A stretch of 64,000 nucleotides of DNA, taken from assembly GCA_026874595.1 (NCBI GenBank), contig CM049314.1, positions 15,740,729 to 15,804,728 on the forward strand. The letters run 5' to 3'. This stretch comes from Sipunculus nudus (Eukaryota > Annelida > Sipuncula > Golfingiida > Sipunculidae). Shown here piece after piece: positions 12,224 through 25,345 of this stretch. The position numbers and the translations under genes are program-made. Position 1 is the stretch's first letter, and each line of letters opens with the position of its first letter. The notes under the pieces were generated by a model that worked only from the letters and a program-made list of their open reading frames with translations, was not told the DNA's origin and searched no databases.

Positions 12224-14029
12224 TATACATATATATATACATATATATTGATCAGAATATGCTGGTAAAATATTTAATGAAATTTCTTAAAAAAAGTTAC
12301 ATACTTCATACCAATTAGCCTCCTCCCTGTATTATCACGTGATCATATTGGATCTCTCAACCTTAATTCTCACAGTGATATAACATACCATTGCAACATA
12401 ACCAACACATATTACTGCTCATCAGCTCAAAGTAAACTTCATTTTACTATGAAAAACCAAGATTTTCCTATCCCCAGACACTGAGCAGAATATGAAGTGA
12501 TTTATAGACATAATAGACAGCTTTTTAGGTCAAGGTCATTAAAATGGACATAATCTTCATTTATAACATTGTATTATAAGCCAGGGCAATAAGAACTAAA
12601 CAATGTTTGCGGATATATGTTAAACAATGGGCACAAGTGTTCATGTGATTAATGTTGGGGCATTCAGTTCAAGGTTGACATGAAGGCCGTGGTAATGCTG
12701 AAGGTTGGTGAAAGTACCAATGATTGTATATAGGCCCTCTGAGTCAGAGAGTTAGGCAGCAATGACGAGCTTTGAATGGCCATCAGACTAGCACACAAGT
12801 GTCACAGAGTGAATGAGATCAGGCATTGACTGGCTCTGTTGTTACATGTCTTCTCTTGCAAACATATATTTTATGGTTCGCCATCGTCACCACATACATC
12901 ATGTTCTCCCAGATCACTGAAACAGAAATATAAAAGAGATCAAACTTCAGTTTTGATAACAAGTATTTGTTACAAGTTTCCTGAAAATTTGTGCTACGCA
13001 CTTTGTTGTATCTCATTAAGTTCCACAAAACTGGGCGAAAATAATTGAAAAAAAAGGATAATCTCCACTAAATTGCTGTTTGGAAAATAGATCAACCTAA
13101 TCTTGTTTTACATACTCTAACGTCTAATTTGATTGATTGAAGAGTATGGCTCATAGATGCCTGGAAATGATCAAAAGACAACACTCAGCCTTGTCTTACT
13201 TGCTGCTTAGACTAATGTTCATCAACAGTTTATGGAACCCATATGATTTCTTGTCAAAATATTATATTTTTCTTAATAGCTTTGACAGATTTGACCATGA
13301 TTTTCTGTTTTTATCAATTAGAGCATTTGTTGGATTGTTATTCTCCATGTTTTCTCACTACAAGCAAGCTTGGATAGGATCATATTTTATTTTTTTCTGG
13401 TCATTACATCTTGTGCTGAATAGGATCATACTGTTAATCTACCCTTACTTTGAATAAACATTATGTATACTCATTACTCAATATCAGCCGCCAGCTTCAG
13501 TCAGCCACTGACTGGCACTGTCAAATATGTTGGCCATTGCATGGACTGGACAGCACTACTTAGGTTGCCACAAACTTATTAAAACTAGACTGGCTTTGTT
13601 TTTGCATGTCTATGTCTCCCCCCCTCCCCATGGGACATTCCAAATCATTGGGGGTTAGCATATGCACTTTCTCCAAACAATAATTCTAGATTTTAGCAAA
13701 TTTGACCATTAAGACGAAGATTTTGGCAGAAAGAAGTGGTGTGTCAAATTTGAAAAAAAAATCTCCAGTACTTCCAAAGTTATGGGATCACAATAATCCT
13801 AGAATTACAACAATTTACCAACTGACAATGTGGATGACAATAACAGACAGTGGCACTGAAAATGTACTGACCTGATAATCGTTTGAAGTTTGCCACCCTG
13901 TCTGAGGCTACTGGTATCCTGACAGCTGCATGTAATAAATTCACTATTTTACTGGCCGCACTCTCGTCATTCTCTAGCTCTCCTCCTGACTGGATCAAAC
14001 AAGAAAAAAATGATTATACTCTACATGAC

Positions 14030-14077
<48 letters not shown>

Positions 14078-14149
14078 CATATTATTAGGGGATCATTATT
14101 TCCATGTCCAGGGAGCAGAAATAAAGTATGCTTATTTCAACACCCCCTT
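10963..14149. other. AT-rich region without a supported gene
   Basis: The region contains a TA tract (about 12180-12250), and (AC)n plus TA at 14036-14076. Similar phrases (GACTGGCT followed by TTGTT and CATGTCT) near 12830 and 13565 hint at a duplicated repeat. ORFs at 11628, 12839, 13137 and 13883 show no domain, splice context or conservation cue. Confidence 0.4.
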
Positions 14150-14436
14150 ATGGTAAAGGCTGGTAGCCATGGTAAACATTCAAGGCAAGATTCATGGTAA
14201 TCCATGCATTAATTTTCACATAACAGGAAGTTTTGTATCCAATTTTTAATTATTCAAGGGGTACTAACAGACCCCATAGTTTGAAAGATACAGGTCATAG
14301 TTACATAATTTCAGGTTTCCAAGGAGATATTTATTGGCCTCCGTGGATATTTACTAGGGTCAGTGCACTGCTTACAGAAAACATACAAAGTGTCATTCCT
14401 ACACCTCATTTGACTTTCAGTCAGCTGAGCTAAAAA
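14150..14436 (+). repeat. Partial hairpin-ended repeat, family B
   Basis: The interval shares phrases with 17885-18770, 25702-26176 and the right edge (CATGGTAATCC, AATTTCAGGTTTCCAAGGAGA, GGGGTACT). It ends with AGTCAGCTGAGCTAAAAA, the common terminal hairpin half. It is truncated on the left and has no coding capacity. Confidence 0.65.
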
Positions 14437-14910
14437 ATGTATCAAACATAAGTCTAGAACATTTATGAACTGCCAGTGTACCACCTGACAATTAAATAAT
14501 ATTCACAATATAAATATATTTTTCTACAGGTAATTGAATTTGATTACAAGATATTATAGAACTTTGAAAATTTATGTTTATAAACATAAGAATTAGCTTA
14601 AATAGCACAAATAGGGTGAGTAAGGTTTAGAAAAGCTTAATTTCTGGCAGAATCCTTATCAGTTGATGGCTGGCATCTCACCATCAGATGTGATATTGAG
14701 ACTGTCTCCAACATGCTCACACTAGTGCTGTGAGCACATGGCTCAGTATACTACCTGTAAAGTCCAGACAGAAAAACTGAATTGGCAGCAGCTACCCTAC
14801 TTGTTTGTTGGTTCAATAATTTACTATCCCCAGATTTTATCCAGAACACTGGATTACATGCCTGTGATGTAAGAATTAGTGTAAAATTACTAGCACTTTG
14901 ATTAAAAGAA

Positions 14911-16789
14911 CAAGGGACCCATGGGTCACTGTGCTCAGCTGAAGTTGACCTTGTAGGTAAAATCTAAAATAATATCTAATGGAGATAAAGTGTATGAGGA
15001 AGAGGTAATAAAGGCCATGGTTGGTTTATATGATTGGTTTGTATTGATGAGCAAGAAATTGTTGCAAATAATATTTTGTGACCTGACCATGTGTTTCTTA
15101 ATGTTGAAACTGAACCATGTGAGCAGTTTGTAAACAAATGATTTGTACTATTACCATAATCATTAGTTGGCTTTCTGATTAACTGTTGACATTTCAATAG
15201 TTTACACATTTTTTCAATTGAATCTATTTTTTTGTATAATATATATTATGAAATATATATGTACCTTTTTATTTCATGAAACGTATACAGTTGAAATATA
15301 ACTAATTAACAACATACATACAGGGAAAACAAAGCCAGATCTCCAATTCTTCTGAGGCAGGAAAATAATGAACAAATGTTTGTATTAGATCCTCATTTTT
15401 TATCACATAATTTTTTATTATAAGTTTATATTTCTATACATTTCCAATATAACATATATATCTGAAAATAAAAGTTGATTCAAAATTCTCAAGTTCACTA
15501 TCATAAATCTCAATCTTGTCAGATAACACCACTTCATGCATACAAATGATTATTTATTTTTTACCACAAAAACATATCTTTTAAATCTGCAAAAGAATAA
15601 ATATCTTAAATAATACACAATTTTAAATTGTGTCTTTATTTATCCATAATGTGCTTCATATTTTATAAATTTAAGCATACTGAAGGGTTAAATTATATTA
15701 GGTAAAATCATTATAAGAAAATGATATCTTTAAAAATGCTTCATTAAAGCATTCTGGGTGACACCTGGAATTACTTTTTCAAGGAAAGTTTTTGTATATT
15801 GGAGTGGAAAAAGCATTACAATTAAGGAGATACAGTAAAAACAATAACAATTACTGCATAACACTTGGTGGGTTGGGTTTGCAGCCGGGGGGGGGGGGGG
15901 GGGGGGGGGGGACTGGGCTGGTGATATGAGAATAGCTGTACACCTATCACAGCAGGGGATCTCCCCCAGTGACTGTAACAAATCAGAAACCCTGGCATAA
16001 CTGACTTCCAATGACCTGGAGTGGGACCCTGCATCTGTAATTTGTAATCAAAGCAAATGACTACAGTAGAGCCTCAAGAAAAAAATAAAAAACTAGCCTA
16101 ATTTTCAAGCTTTTATTTTCCAACTTTAGGTTTAAACAAATTGATTACTTATGTTTACATGATGTGAGAATTAAATCAATGTTACTTACAGAAAAAAACG
16201 TGCCATGGTCAAAGTTGGGCAAAATATAAGGTACTGATTTTATTTTTAAGCTAAAAACTTAAAAAATTTACAAAATTCAGATCTAATTTTTGATAAACAA
16301 TTTAATCTTCATTAAACATAGTTATATACTTGGGAAAATAGACTCTAGTTTCAAAATTTTTCATGTTAAGTGAGTAAATATTTTTCCAGATGTTTTACAA
16401 AGTCCATTATGTTCAGGCCCATAACTTAAAGATTACACTTAACAGACTTAATTTCTGGCATGTACATACGAACTATATAGAGGAATATTTATGGTAAATA
16501 TGAGGAAAAACAGAAGAGTGGTTCTGATATTAGGCTGTCCTCAAGTGTAAAAAGAGGCTTTTAATAAAAAATTGAGGTTTTTCCTTAATTTCTCAGAGGA
16601 ACGAAGTGGCAAAGACCCAGTTTTTGGCTTGGTAGGCGATCATGGAGACATCTAACATTATGCCGAATTTTGGATTCCTTGGTCTTACGGGTACAAAACG
16701 TGCCACATCTACGGCCAGACAGATGGACGGACGACGGACAATGGACCATGACTATAGCTCAGATGACTTGTAGTCACCTGAGCTAAAAA
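14911..16789 (+). mobile_element. Hairpin-ended non-autonomous element, family A
   Basis: The left end is CAAGGGACCCATGGGTCAC, containing the palindrome GACCCATGGGTC, followed by GCTCAGCTGA. The right end is the hairpin TAGCTCAGATGACTTGTAGT and its partner arm at 16755-16785, then AAAAA. Read inward, both ends share GCTCAGCTGA, giving a short imperfect terminal inverted repeat. The interior carries a poly-G run (about 15889-15910) and GACGGACGACGGACAATGG just before the right hairpin. Related copies lie at 19195-22342 (+), 32843-34620 (-), 44294-47750 (-) and 52892-54408 (-). No ORF encodes a transposase, and its class is unresolved. Confidence 0.72.
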
Positions 16790-16811
16790 CTAAACCTTTA
16801 AACAAAATAGT

Positions 16812-17128
16812 GACAATGTTCCAAGACCAGTTTGATGATAGAAGTCTTTATTCAACACCAAGAGTGGGTCATTCAAAAAGGTTTAGCTTTTATGATGAAA
16901 AGCAGGAATATGGATATGTATGTCTCATATGTCATGTGAAAGCTCTGTATAAAAACTCTTGTATCATGCATGCCCAAGGAGACTATCTGTAGTGTGTGCT
17001 TTGAGGAGAAACTTGGCGGTTCTCTCAGCAGAGAGACTGGATGGCTCTCTCAGAGAGAGAGAGACTGTCCCAGACCTCTTGCTGTGAATAAAGACTTCTA
17101 TCATCAAACTGGTCTTGGAACATTGTCA
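16812..17128. mobile_element. Small MITE with about 45-bp inverted repeats
   Basis: GACAATGTTCCAAGACCAG, continuing through TTTGATGATAGAAGTCTTTA, at the left is mirrored at 17080-17128 (TAAAGACTTCTATCATCAAA then CTGGTCTTGGAACATTGTC). The 317-bp interior has (GAGA)n-type palindromic runs. Open frames across it (60 and 78 codons) are not genes. No convincing TSD was seen. Confidence 0.75.
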
Positions 17129-17206
17129 GCAATGCCCATCAGTAACTGTATGCAAAAAGGTGGGGACATCCTCAAAGCCACCTTTGAATCAATAGAATGC
17201 ATATAA

Positions 17207-17884
17207 GGCTGTTGTTGCAAGTTTTGGATTGCAAAGGTAACACCAATAACCTTCGTGTTTCATTATATTCAGCGATGTCATCCTAGATTTAGAGCTGATG
17301 TACAGGTATGTCTAAACTCACACACACTTAATTATTCTATCTTGCAGGGGAATTAAGCACTTCCATATTTGTGATACATACACTTAGCACAGCCCCATCT
17401 TCATTAATGATCAGATACCCGAGGGAGTCTGGTATTTTGTCCAACCCCTGCACAGCTGCCATTCCTGATTCTTTAGTGCTTGGTCTGATAACTGCAAAAA
17501 AAAAAAAAAAAATGACCCTTCAGCCTCAATAATCAGCAATGACCACAGGAGAACATTTTGGGGAGGGTATAATTAGTGGGGTGCAGTATAAAATGCAGAT
17601 CAGTGCGCTGATCAGTGACCTTCCAAACCACACATTAATTTCAAGCCCCCATATAGCAACCTTTGACTTCTATGTGATTAATTATGATTTAAAGACACCT
17701 TATCCATCAGTGTTAGGTATTGTACTTGATTACAAGCACCAACTAGAATATGGAAAGTTTACAATCGACTACAGGTATCTGCCAAATCACACAGGTATTG
17801 ATTAAGTGAGGCATGATAGCTCTCTTCACATGACAGCCCTCCAAATTTGTGGCATAATGAAGAACTGGCATGGATGTGCTTAAT
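17207..17884. other. No gene recognised
   Basis: AT-rich spacer with a 16-A run near 17497. An 88-codon ORF at 17539-17805 shows no domain. Confidence 0.35.
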
Positions 17885-18360
17885 ACAACTAGTGGCCCCA
17901 TGGGCCATGACGCTCAGCTGAATTCAAGGAATGTTGAACAATTAGCAAAATGACTGCCAGAGTGCAAAGAATCATGATTTTGTGAATAGTCCTTAGAAAT
18001 GGGTTACAATAGGCTTTTGGACAGATGACCACTTCATTTGAAGGTCTTATAACAAGAAAAAAAAGTGCGTAAAAATTTGACAAAATACAGGTAGTGCCAC
18101 CAGTCTGCAGGAACTGATAAAACACTCCATGATCAATTTATATCCAAAGAATCATGGTGATCAAAGCATTAGTTGTTCAGATACTGGAGCTTTTGTATCA
18201 ATTTTTTAATTGTCTTGAGGGGTACTTACAAGCCCAATAGCTCAGAGAATATGGGTAACAGGGACCTAATTTCAGGTTTTCGAGGAGATTTCTTATTAGT
18301 CTCCCTCGATGTCATGTAAGAAGATTCTAAGTTCAGTGGTTACAGTTTTTGCCTTGTTAA
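17885..18360 (+). repeat. Hairpin-ended repeat, family B copy
   Basis: The left end resembles family A but reads GTGGCCCCATGGGCCATGAC then GCTCAGCTGAA. The interior contains CAGGTAGTGCCACCAGTCTG, GATCAATTTATATCC and AATTTCAGGTTTTCGAGGAG. A second subrepeat of the same module follows at once, at about 18361-18770. Confidence 0.65.
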
Positions 18361-18770
18361 CAGATGACCTCTTCATTTGAAGGTCTCATAAATAGAGAAA
18401 AAATGCCTAAAAAAAACAGGTGGCATCACCAGTGTACAGGTATTGAAGAAACACTTCGAAACACTGTTAACGGACAACAGGACGCCTGATGGACAAAAAG
18501 TGTTCGCTAAAAAATGCGTAAAAATTGAAAAAATACTGTTAGCACCAACAGTTGGCAGGAACTGATGGAACACCCTTGATCAATAACCATGCAAAGAATC
18601 ATGGTGATCAAAGCAGTAGTTGTTCAGATACTGGAGCTTTTGTATCAAATTTTTTTATTGTTCTGAGGGGTACTTACAAGCCCCATAGCTCAGAGGATAT
18701 GGGTAACAGAGACCTAATTTCAGGTTTCAACAGAGACTTTCATGGACATCCCTTGATGTCAATTTAGAAG
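18361..18770 (+). repeat. Family B, left part of interrupted copy
   Basis: This second module of the same repeat stops at TTTAGAAG (18763-18770) and resumes at 25702. The Mutator-like element sits between. Comparison with the uninterrupted copy (GATGTCATGTAAGAAGATTC near 18310) shows that the sequence was continuous before insertion. Confidence 0.75.
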
Positions 18771-19194
18771 GCTTACATGCCAGTCTGCCGATTCCCATTC
18801 TGCCGAATCCCAGGCTACCGAGTCCAGTTTGCCGAATCCCAGATTGCCGAATGTTAACTTTTTAATATGAAATCGTCCGTTAATTTGATATATATTCATG
18901 TTTAATGGCATCGTAGTATTCATGGAGTAAAAACGATCAAAGCAGTATAATATTACGTTAATGGAATGCCAAATTCAGTGTGTACAGGTAAACCAGTCGG
19001 AAACCTGACATGCCACAAGTCACGCATGACTTGTCATGGCCGTCGGTTAACCTGGCCTTCATAGCAGTCTTTTTGCCTCGCCCCGCACTGGACAACGTTC
19101 AATAAAAGAACGTTTATGTGTTTTGTCACTAATCTTGTTTATTGTAAAAACCAACCCTATATACTGACGAAAAGCAGACAGGTCCCTGGGAAAA

Positions 19195-22100
19195 CAAGGG
19201 ACCCATGGGTCACGGCGCTCAGCTGATCGTGATTGGACTATAAATGTTTCTCCACTGTGATACTATATCGAGTCGATAAAGTTTATGAATATCATGTACA
19301 TGTTGGGCTATTATAAAGGAATGTAATGTAATATGTGAGTAAATGATAAATGAAATTACCTGACTGATGGATTAATAGAGTCAAATAAAGTGGTTTATTT
19401 TTTATTTATTTAGGAGGGGTTGAAAATTGTGATATATTTGAGCAAATATGAATGCAATGACAGCAGTAATAAGCAGTAGTAGAATGATGATAAGGCTATT
19501 TGTTGAAGGATCTAAAGTGTATGGTAGTCTGCAAGCGTTCAATTTGACAGATATGATGTTATGATTAACTATGCTGATGAAGTGATTTATGAATATGTGA
19601 CTGTATGACACAATATCTCTTTAGTCTTGACAAGGTACATTATTGTGATGCCCACTATGTCTACATATTACACAATATTGACATAATTTCTGGCATGTAC
19701 ATAGGTACCTATGGACGAATAGTTATACAAAATATTAAAGTATGAATATATCTGATTCATCTTGTTCTTGCTTACTGAGGCTGACTTTGGGATGGGGTTC
19801 GGAGAAGGGAAAAGTGAGGGCAGCATGAAGGTGGATGTAGAAATATTCTATTGTAATGTTTTTCATTTATATAAGAATATGAAAAGCTAAGAGGAAAGGG
19901 GCCCTCCTACTTGGTTTTGGTAAAGTTCTAAATATATGATTGCAAACTAATACTCTGACAAGACTGTCATGAAGAAAAACAGTAAAAGTTTTGAGATACT
20001 GTGTTGCATATGAAAATTTACAGATGGACAGGCAAGTGGACAGAATGGACTAATACCTTTATTTCACTTTCAAGAGAATAATGCATTTAAGTTTATATAT
20101 AATCCTATTTTTTTAAGCAGATCCACTTTTTCCATTGAGAAGTTTTTATCTGAATCATTTTTTTATTTACAGGTTTATAAATTTTTAATTAAAAAACCTG
20201 AAAATATAAGTTAAAATATTAGAATTGTTGCAAAAGTTGCAATCATAATATATACAGAGTAAAAAACATTGGGTCATATTAAGCATACACATATATTTTA
20301 TTATTTTTAATTACAAATGTTTAAACTGATTTTAAAAGAAAATAATGCCACAACATGGCATCTACAAGAATATTCCTTGAATCACTATTAAAAAGTTTTG
20401 CACATTGGAGTTTTCAGGACATGCTTAATTTTATTCACCAAAATAAAATAAAAGTAAATTTGATAAAATAAAACATCTTTTCAAATAAAGTATACACACT
20501 GTTGGTTGAATGAGGGACAAACAATATCATTGTGCTAATTACTATCCCAGTTTTAATTAATTACTGGAATTAATAGTCAATTTCACACCTGGTGAAGTTT
20601 TTACTCTTCTGAAGTAAGGAATTACTTATCTCATGAACATCCACACTTTCACAGCAATACACCACTTTGTGGACACAATTAAATGTACGCTTAAATCATT
20701 GTAACCCTGGTGGTTCAATACAAAATCTAAAATGTAGCATGTCCAAGAATAAAATAAAATACAGAAAAATTTTAACATTCATCTAGTTTATGCACCAGCT
20801 GGGGGGGGGGGGGATGAGTGCAGGGCAGAGGGGAAGCCTTCTAGTAGTTGCCAAGCTGGGCCAAGGTAAGCTGCTTGGGGTGGGTTACATAATGCAAGTG
20901 AAGGCTGTACTACTAGGTGGGCTAGATGGGCTAAACATGAATAAAAGCTATTCATTCCAATCAATTTCTTTTGAAAGTTCAGATTTTAAAAGATTAAATC
21001 CTTATGCATATATGCTGGGAAAATTAAATCAACAGTGCCAAAGTTGGACAAAATTTAAGGTATTGATTTTTTATTTATGCTAATAACTTGAAAAATTTGC
21101 AAAATTCAGATCTAATTTTGGGTAAACAATTGAATCTTGATTAAATAAAGTTATATTCCTGAAGAAAAGTCTCTAGGTTCAGCAATTCTCATGTTAGGTG
21201 AGTAAATATATTTCCTGATTTTTTTAAAAATTGCATTATGTTTTTGGCCCATAACTTCAAAATAATACCCAATACTGACCTAATTTTTGGTATGTTCATA
21301 AAAAATGTATAAAAGAATGTGAATACTAAATACGATCAAAAACAGATCAGTGGTTTTGATATTAGGCAGCCTTGAAGTGTAACAATGGCTTTTTTTTATG
21401 GAAAACAGAGTTTTTTTCCTTAATATCTCAAAGGAACAAAGTCCTAATGACCCAATTTTCGGTATGGTAGGAGATTTTGGGGACATCTAAAATTATGTCA
21501 ACAGCCTGGGCAGCATAGAGATGTGCACTGAATGACCTACAGTCATCAAAGTGGACTGCTTGACAATGTAAGGGAATACAACAAGAGCCTCCAAAAAAAT
21601 TCAATAACTAGCCTAATTTTGCAGCTTTAATTTTCAAATTTCAGATTTTAACAGATTAAATCCTTATGTATAAATGGTGTGAAAATTAAATCCACAGTAC
21701 TTACAGGAAAAAAACGTGCCGTGGCCAAAGTTGGGCAAAATTTAAGGTACCAATTTTATATTTTTGCGAATATTTAAAAAAATTTAACAAATTTTGATCT
21801 AATTTTTGGTATACAATTAAATTTTGATTAATTAAAGTTGTATTACTGGAAAAAAGTCCCTACCTTTTACACTTTTGGTCTTAAGTGACCAAATATCTTC
21901 CCGATTTTTTTACAAAGTCCATTATGTTTGGGCCCATAACTTTTTTAAATTATATAATACTGACTTAATATCTGGCATGTACATAGGAACTATATAGAGG
22001 AATATTTATGGTAAATATGAAGAAAACCAGATGAGTGGTTTTGATATTAGGCAGTCCTGAAGTGTGAAAATAGATTTCTAATAAAATATTGAGGTTTTTC

Positions 22101-22342
22101 CTTAATATCTCAAAGGAACGAAGTCCTATTGACCCAATTTTGGGCATGGTAGGAGATTATGGGGACATCTTACTGTATGCCGAAATTCAGATTCGTAGGT
22201 CCAACGGTGTCGAAACGTGCCAGTCTTACGGACGGACATCCAGACGGACAGACGTACGGCACGACGGACAGACAGACGAACGGACGACGGACAATAGACT
22301 ATGACTATAGCTCAGATGACTTATAGTCAGCTGAGCTAAAAA
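19195..22342 (+). mobile_element. Family A element nested in the MULE left TIR
   Basis: It begins ACAAGGGACCCATGGGTCAC and ends with the TAGCTCAG hairpin at about 22308-22338. The flanks join seamlessly when compared with the intact right MULE arm: GGTCCCTG on the left and ATGGTG(T/C)TGCT on the right. At 3.1 kb it exceeds the 1.9-kb copy at 14911. Two paralogous stretches (about 20940-21510 and 21600-22190, both with AAATTTAAGGTA and CCTTAATATCTCAAAGGAAC) show an internal duplication or nested second copy. A G run sits at about 20801-20812. Confidence 0.7.
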
Positions 22343-23966
22343 TGGTGTTGCTCCTATTGTAATCTCGTTCCTTTTTTGTCTCCTTTGCAATTGAGTGCTG
22401 TTGCAGTTAACAAACGACGGTAGCGGAACCTTGTTAATACTCAGGTTAAATCAATTGGCCGTACGACCGACTAAATGGATGACCAACTAGATGTTTTATA
22501 ATATTAGCAAGAGCTATTAAAATGTGCCAATATAAATAAACTTTCAATTGAGCGCATGTTTGTCTGTTTAAGGCATGTGCTTTTAATAATCACCAAATAA
22601 TGCATAACACATGAGACTGGTATTAACTTTTTAACAATTTTCACATTTCAAAGCTTTGGCCCTTTCTATTTATGGAACTATGAACTATGAACTTTCGATT
22701 AATCATTTACTCTTGTTGGGTTAAACGGAATCTATCCACATGAAACGCATGTGTAGAGACTGTTGCACACAAATAGTTTATGATCAAAAGCCTTTTGTTA
22801 ATCTTTTGATGAAATTAATGCTGTGATAGCAATAACCTGAGTCCAGTATCACCTCATTACCCGCTTGGTTATTGTGTAGGTCTCTAATGAACAAACATTG
22901 TGTCAATAACATTATACGTACGATGTGGAGAGAGAGAGAGAGGATGAGAGGTTTCGCATGGGTAAGTAATTTATTTCATACGTAAGAAGTGTGAATATAT
23001 TGTGTTGTCACATTTCCACTTGTATGTTGGGTTCATGCTTGTGCTATATAAAGACTTCATTAATAACAACATATATTTGTACAGTTCCAAAACTGGCGCA
23101 AATATACTTGACTCTAATTGACATATAATTTTTAATTTAAACCAATACATATACAAAAATTTTAACAATTTAGAGACCTTTTTCAAGAAAACTAATTAAC
23201 AAAATTTCCCTGAATGTAAGACATAATCTTATTTGATTTATATAGATATCCATAATCATGAAAATCATAAGTTTTTTTTGCCCATAAACAACAGGTTTAT
23301 GTAGGTGGCGCCCCAGAACTTGCAATTTCAAATATATGAGTCATGAGACTGACATTTCCACAAAAACTTGGTGATGCTAGCTCCTGTCGTTATTATCTAA
23401 TCCTATAATTATCCGGACAGGAAAACGCATTCTGCATTCAATACTACATATGTGTGATAAAAATTTACGTCCTGTGTATAAGTGATAATAAGTAATAACA
23501 GAACATATCATTTTTAAAGATTCCACAATATTTACGACTGGTTAATGTCACAATAATTACGATTGCCTGAATCATTCAACTTTCTCAAGTTTTCTATAGT
23601 CAGAAAGGGGCGGAGAGAGAGAGAGATTGCTTGGATAGAGCTATATAGAATGATGAAATATTAGAGGATAGAAAGGTAATTAATTTATAATCGAGGAGTT
23701 TCCAAATCCTATATTTTCATATTACACATTCTCCAATCAGTAGGATGGTCTATGGCAATGTATTGTGATTTTAATTGACCAATTTTATTTAACAGTTATA
23801 AAACTATACCTGACTGTTATTATAACAGGTATACTACGAAAGGTTTAGACTATTGGTGCAGAACGAAACATTTTTAGTGAGTATGACCTTTGATCACTAA
23901 CTGTTGCACTGTACTCGCACAACAAGGTTACTACAAAGTATGTTTAGACAGAGATCAAAGGGGTAG

Positions 23967-24209
23967 GAAAGGTGTCATCCAAACATATATGAATTCGTAA
24001 CACAGCTTAAGGAGAAGCAAGCAGCAACTGACCGCACCAGGAGAAATGCCACCCTAGGAGCAGAGCCACTGCCTTCAAGGAAGAAATATCAGGAGCGGGC
24101 AGCTATGATCGAGCAGTTGCAGCAAGAGTTACAGAATGGATCGAGAAGCATGGATGAGTACATGGCAGCAATGCGTCGTCACGTGGGCTACAAGAGATTT
24201 TCTGTTTAA
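23967..24209 (+). pseudogene. MULE transposase C-terminal remnant
   Basis: This open frame of about 80 codons is preceded by an in-frame TAG at 23964 and ends at TAA 24207-24209. It starts with CHPNIYEFV and continues with a charged segment ending RRHVGYKRF. The HPNI(W/Y)xF opening, followed by a basic linker with PLPSRKKY and a helix, resembles the extreme C-terminus of FLYWCH/MULE-type transposases in invertebrates. The match is by recognition, not alignment. No DDE catalytic region is visible upstream, so the element is a deletion derivative. The preceding GTAG could instead be a splice acceptor, making this a last exon. The location inside long TIRs supports the MULE reading. Confidence 0.6.
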
Positions 24210-24234
24210 AACAATATCCATATGTTATATATTG

Positions 24235-24460
24235 TGTAACCAATTCACAAGTGTTTACTGTATATATTCTGTGTAAATATGGACAGTCAGTCTTTTTCAG
24301 TTGCTTCATATAGAAAGACACTTGTTAATTTATTTACAAGTTTTTACTGTATATATTCTGTGTAAATATGGACAGTAAGTTTTTTTCATTTGCTTCATAG
24401 AAAGACACTTTTTAATTAATTTACAAGCGTTCATTGTATATATTTCTGTGGAAACAATCT
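24235..24460. repeat. 89-bp tandem duplication after the transposase remnant
   Basis: TTTACTGTATATATTCTGTG occurs at 24254 and 24343, each followed by a TAAATATGGACAGT and GCTTCAT(AT)AGAAAGACACTT module. A third, diverged partial copy begins near 24431. It lies just 3' of the transposase stop codon. Confidence 0.8.
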
Positions 24461-25026
24461 TTGTTTGAATAAATAGCAATTTTACATGTATACAGGTTTT
24501 ATTTTCAATATTAATATTTAAATCTACTGACATCTAATTTAAAGTGTTTTGGGCTTTGGGTATAGGATCCCGTACTATTTCATTAAAACCAAAACATATA
24601 CCAAAACTCTATTTATTTTTTTTTAATCCGCTGTACCTACCACCACCCAGCTCTCCAATAACTCCCTCTACAAATTTGCCTTCTCTATGCATCTCTCCGT
24701 TCACTATTGTTGCTTAGCGTTAGTTATTTTCTCTCTCTCTCTCTCTCTCTCTCTCTGCGTACGAATATTGTTCATGATACAATGTTTGTTCATTAGAGAT
24801 CTACTCAATTACCAAGCATGGAATGAGGTGAAGGATGCTCAGGTTACTGTTATTACAACTTCATAAATTACATCAAAAGATTAACAAACACCCTTTGAAT
24901 ATTTACCATTGGAGAACGATATTTGATATTACTTCATGTTATGACAGTCCTTTTGAATAATAATTTGTTATTTATGTTTAAATATATTAATTATGTTTTC
25001 CCGTTGCAAAGGAGGCAAAAAAAACA

Positions 25027-25345
25027 ACGAGATTTAGTCAGGATCAACACAGCTCGATCATGTACTATCACTATTTTTTTAGGAACCTCTCTGTTTTAAG
25101 TGAATCGGGCTAGTTATTACAAAAAACAACAATACAAACCCAATAAAAAACAATAAGCATAATATAAATTGATCTTTACTGACAAACAACGAGATTAAGT
25201 CAGGATCGAGCAAGGGACCTGTCTGTTCTAAGTGTGTCTTGTTAGTTATTACTATAAACAACAATAGTAACCTCATACAAAAAACAATAGCATAACTAAA
25301 ACGATCATTATTTATAAAAAGCAACGAGATTACGTCAGCAGCACC
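25027..25345. repeat. Tandem duplication inside the right MULE arm
   Basis: CAACGAGATT(T/A)A(G/C)GTCAG occurs three times (about 25027, 25187 and 25322), with TAGTTATTAC and AACAACAATA between. The left arm has this segment once, so the copies expanded on the right arm after the TIRs formed. Confidence 0.65.

Noticed and set aside
13137-13457. 106-codon hydrophobic ORF
   Set aside because: AT-rich DNA readily gives hydrophobic frames. No homology, start context or neighbouring exon supports it.
24721-24760. (CT)n tract as an independent microsatellite of interest
   Set aside because: It is the mirror of the (GA)n at 22929 and is part of the MULE inverted repeats.
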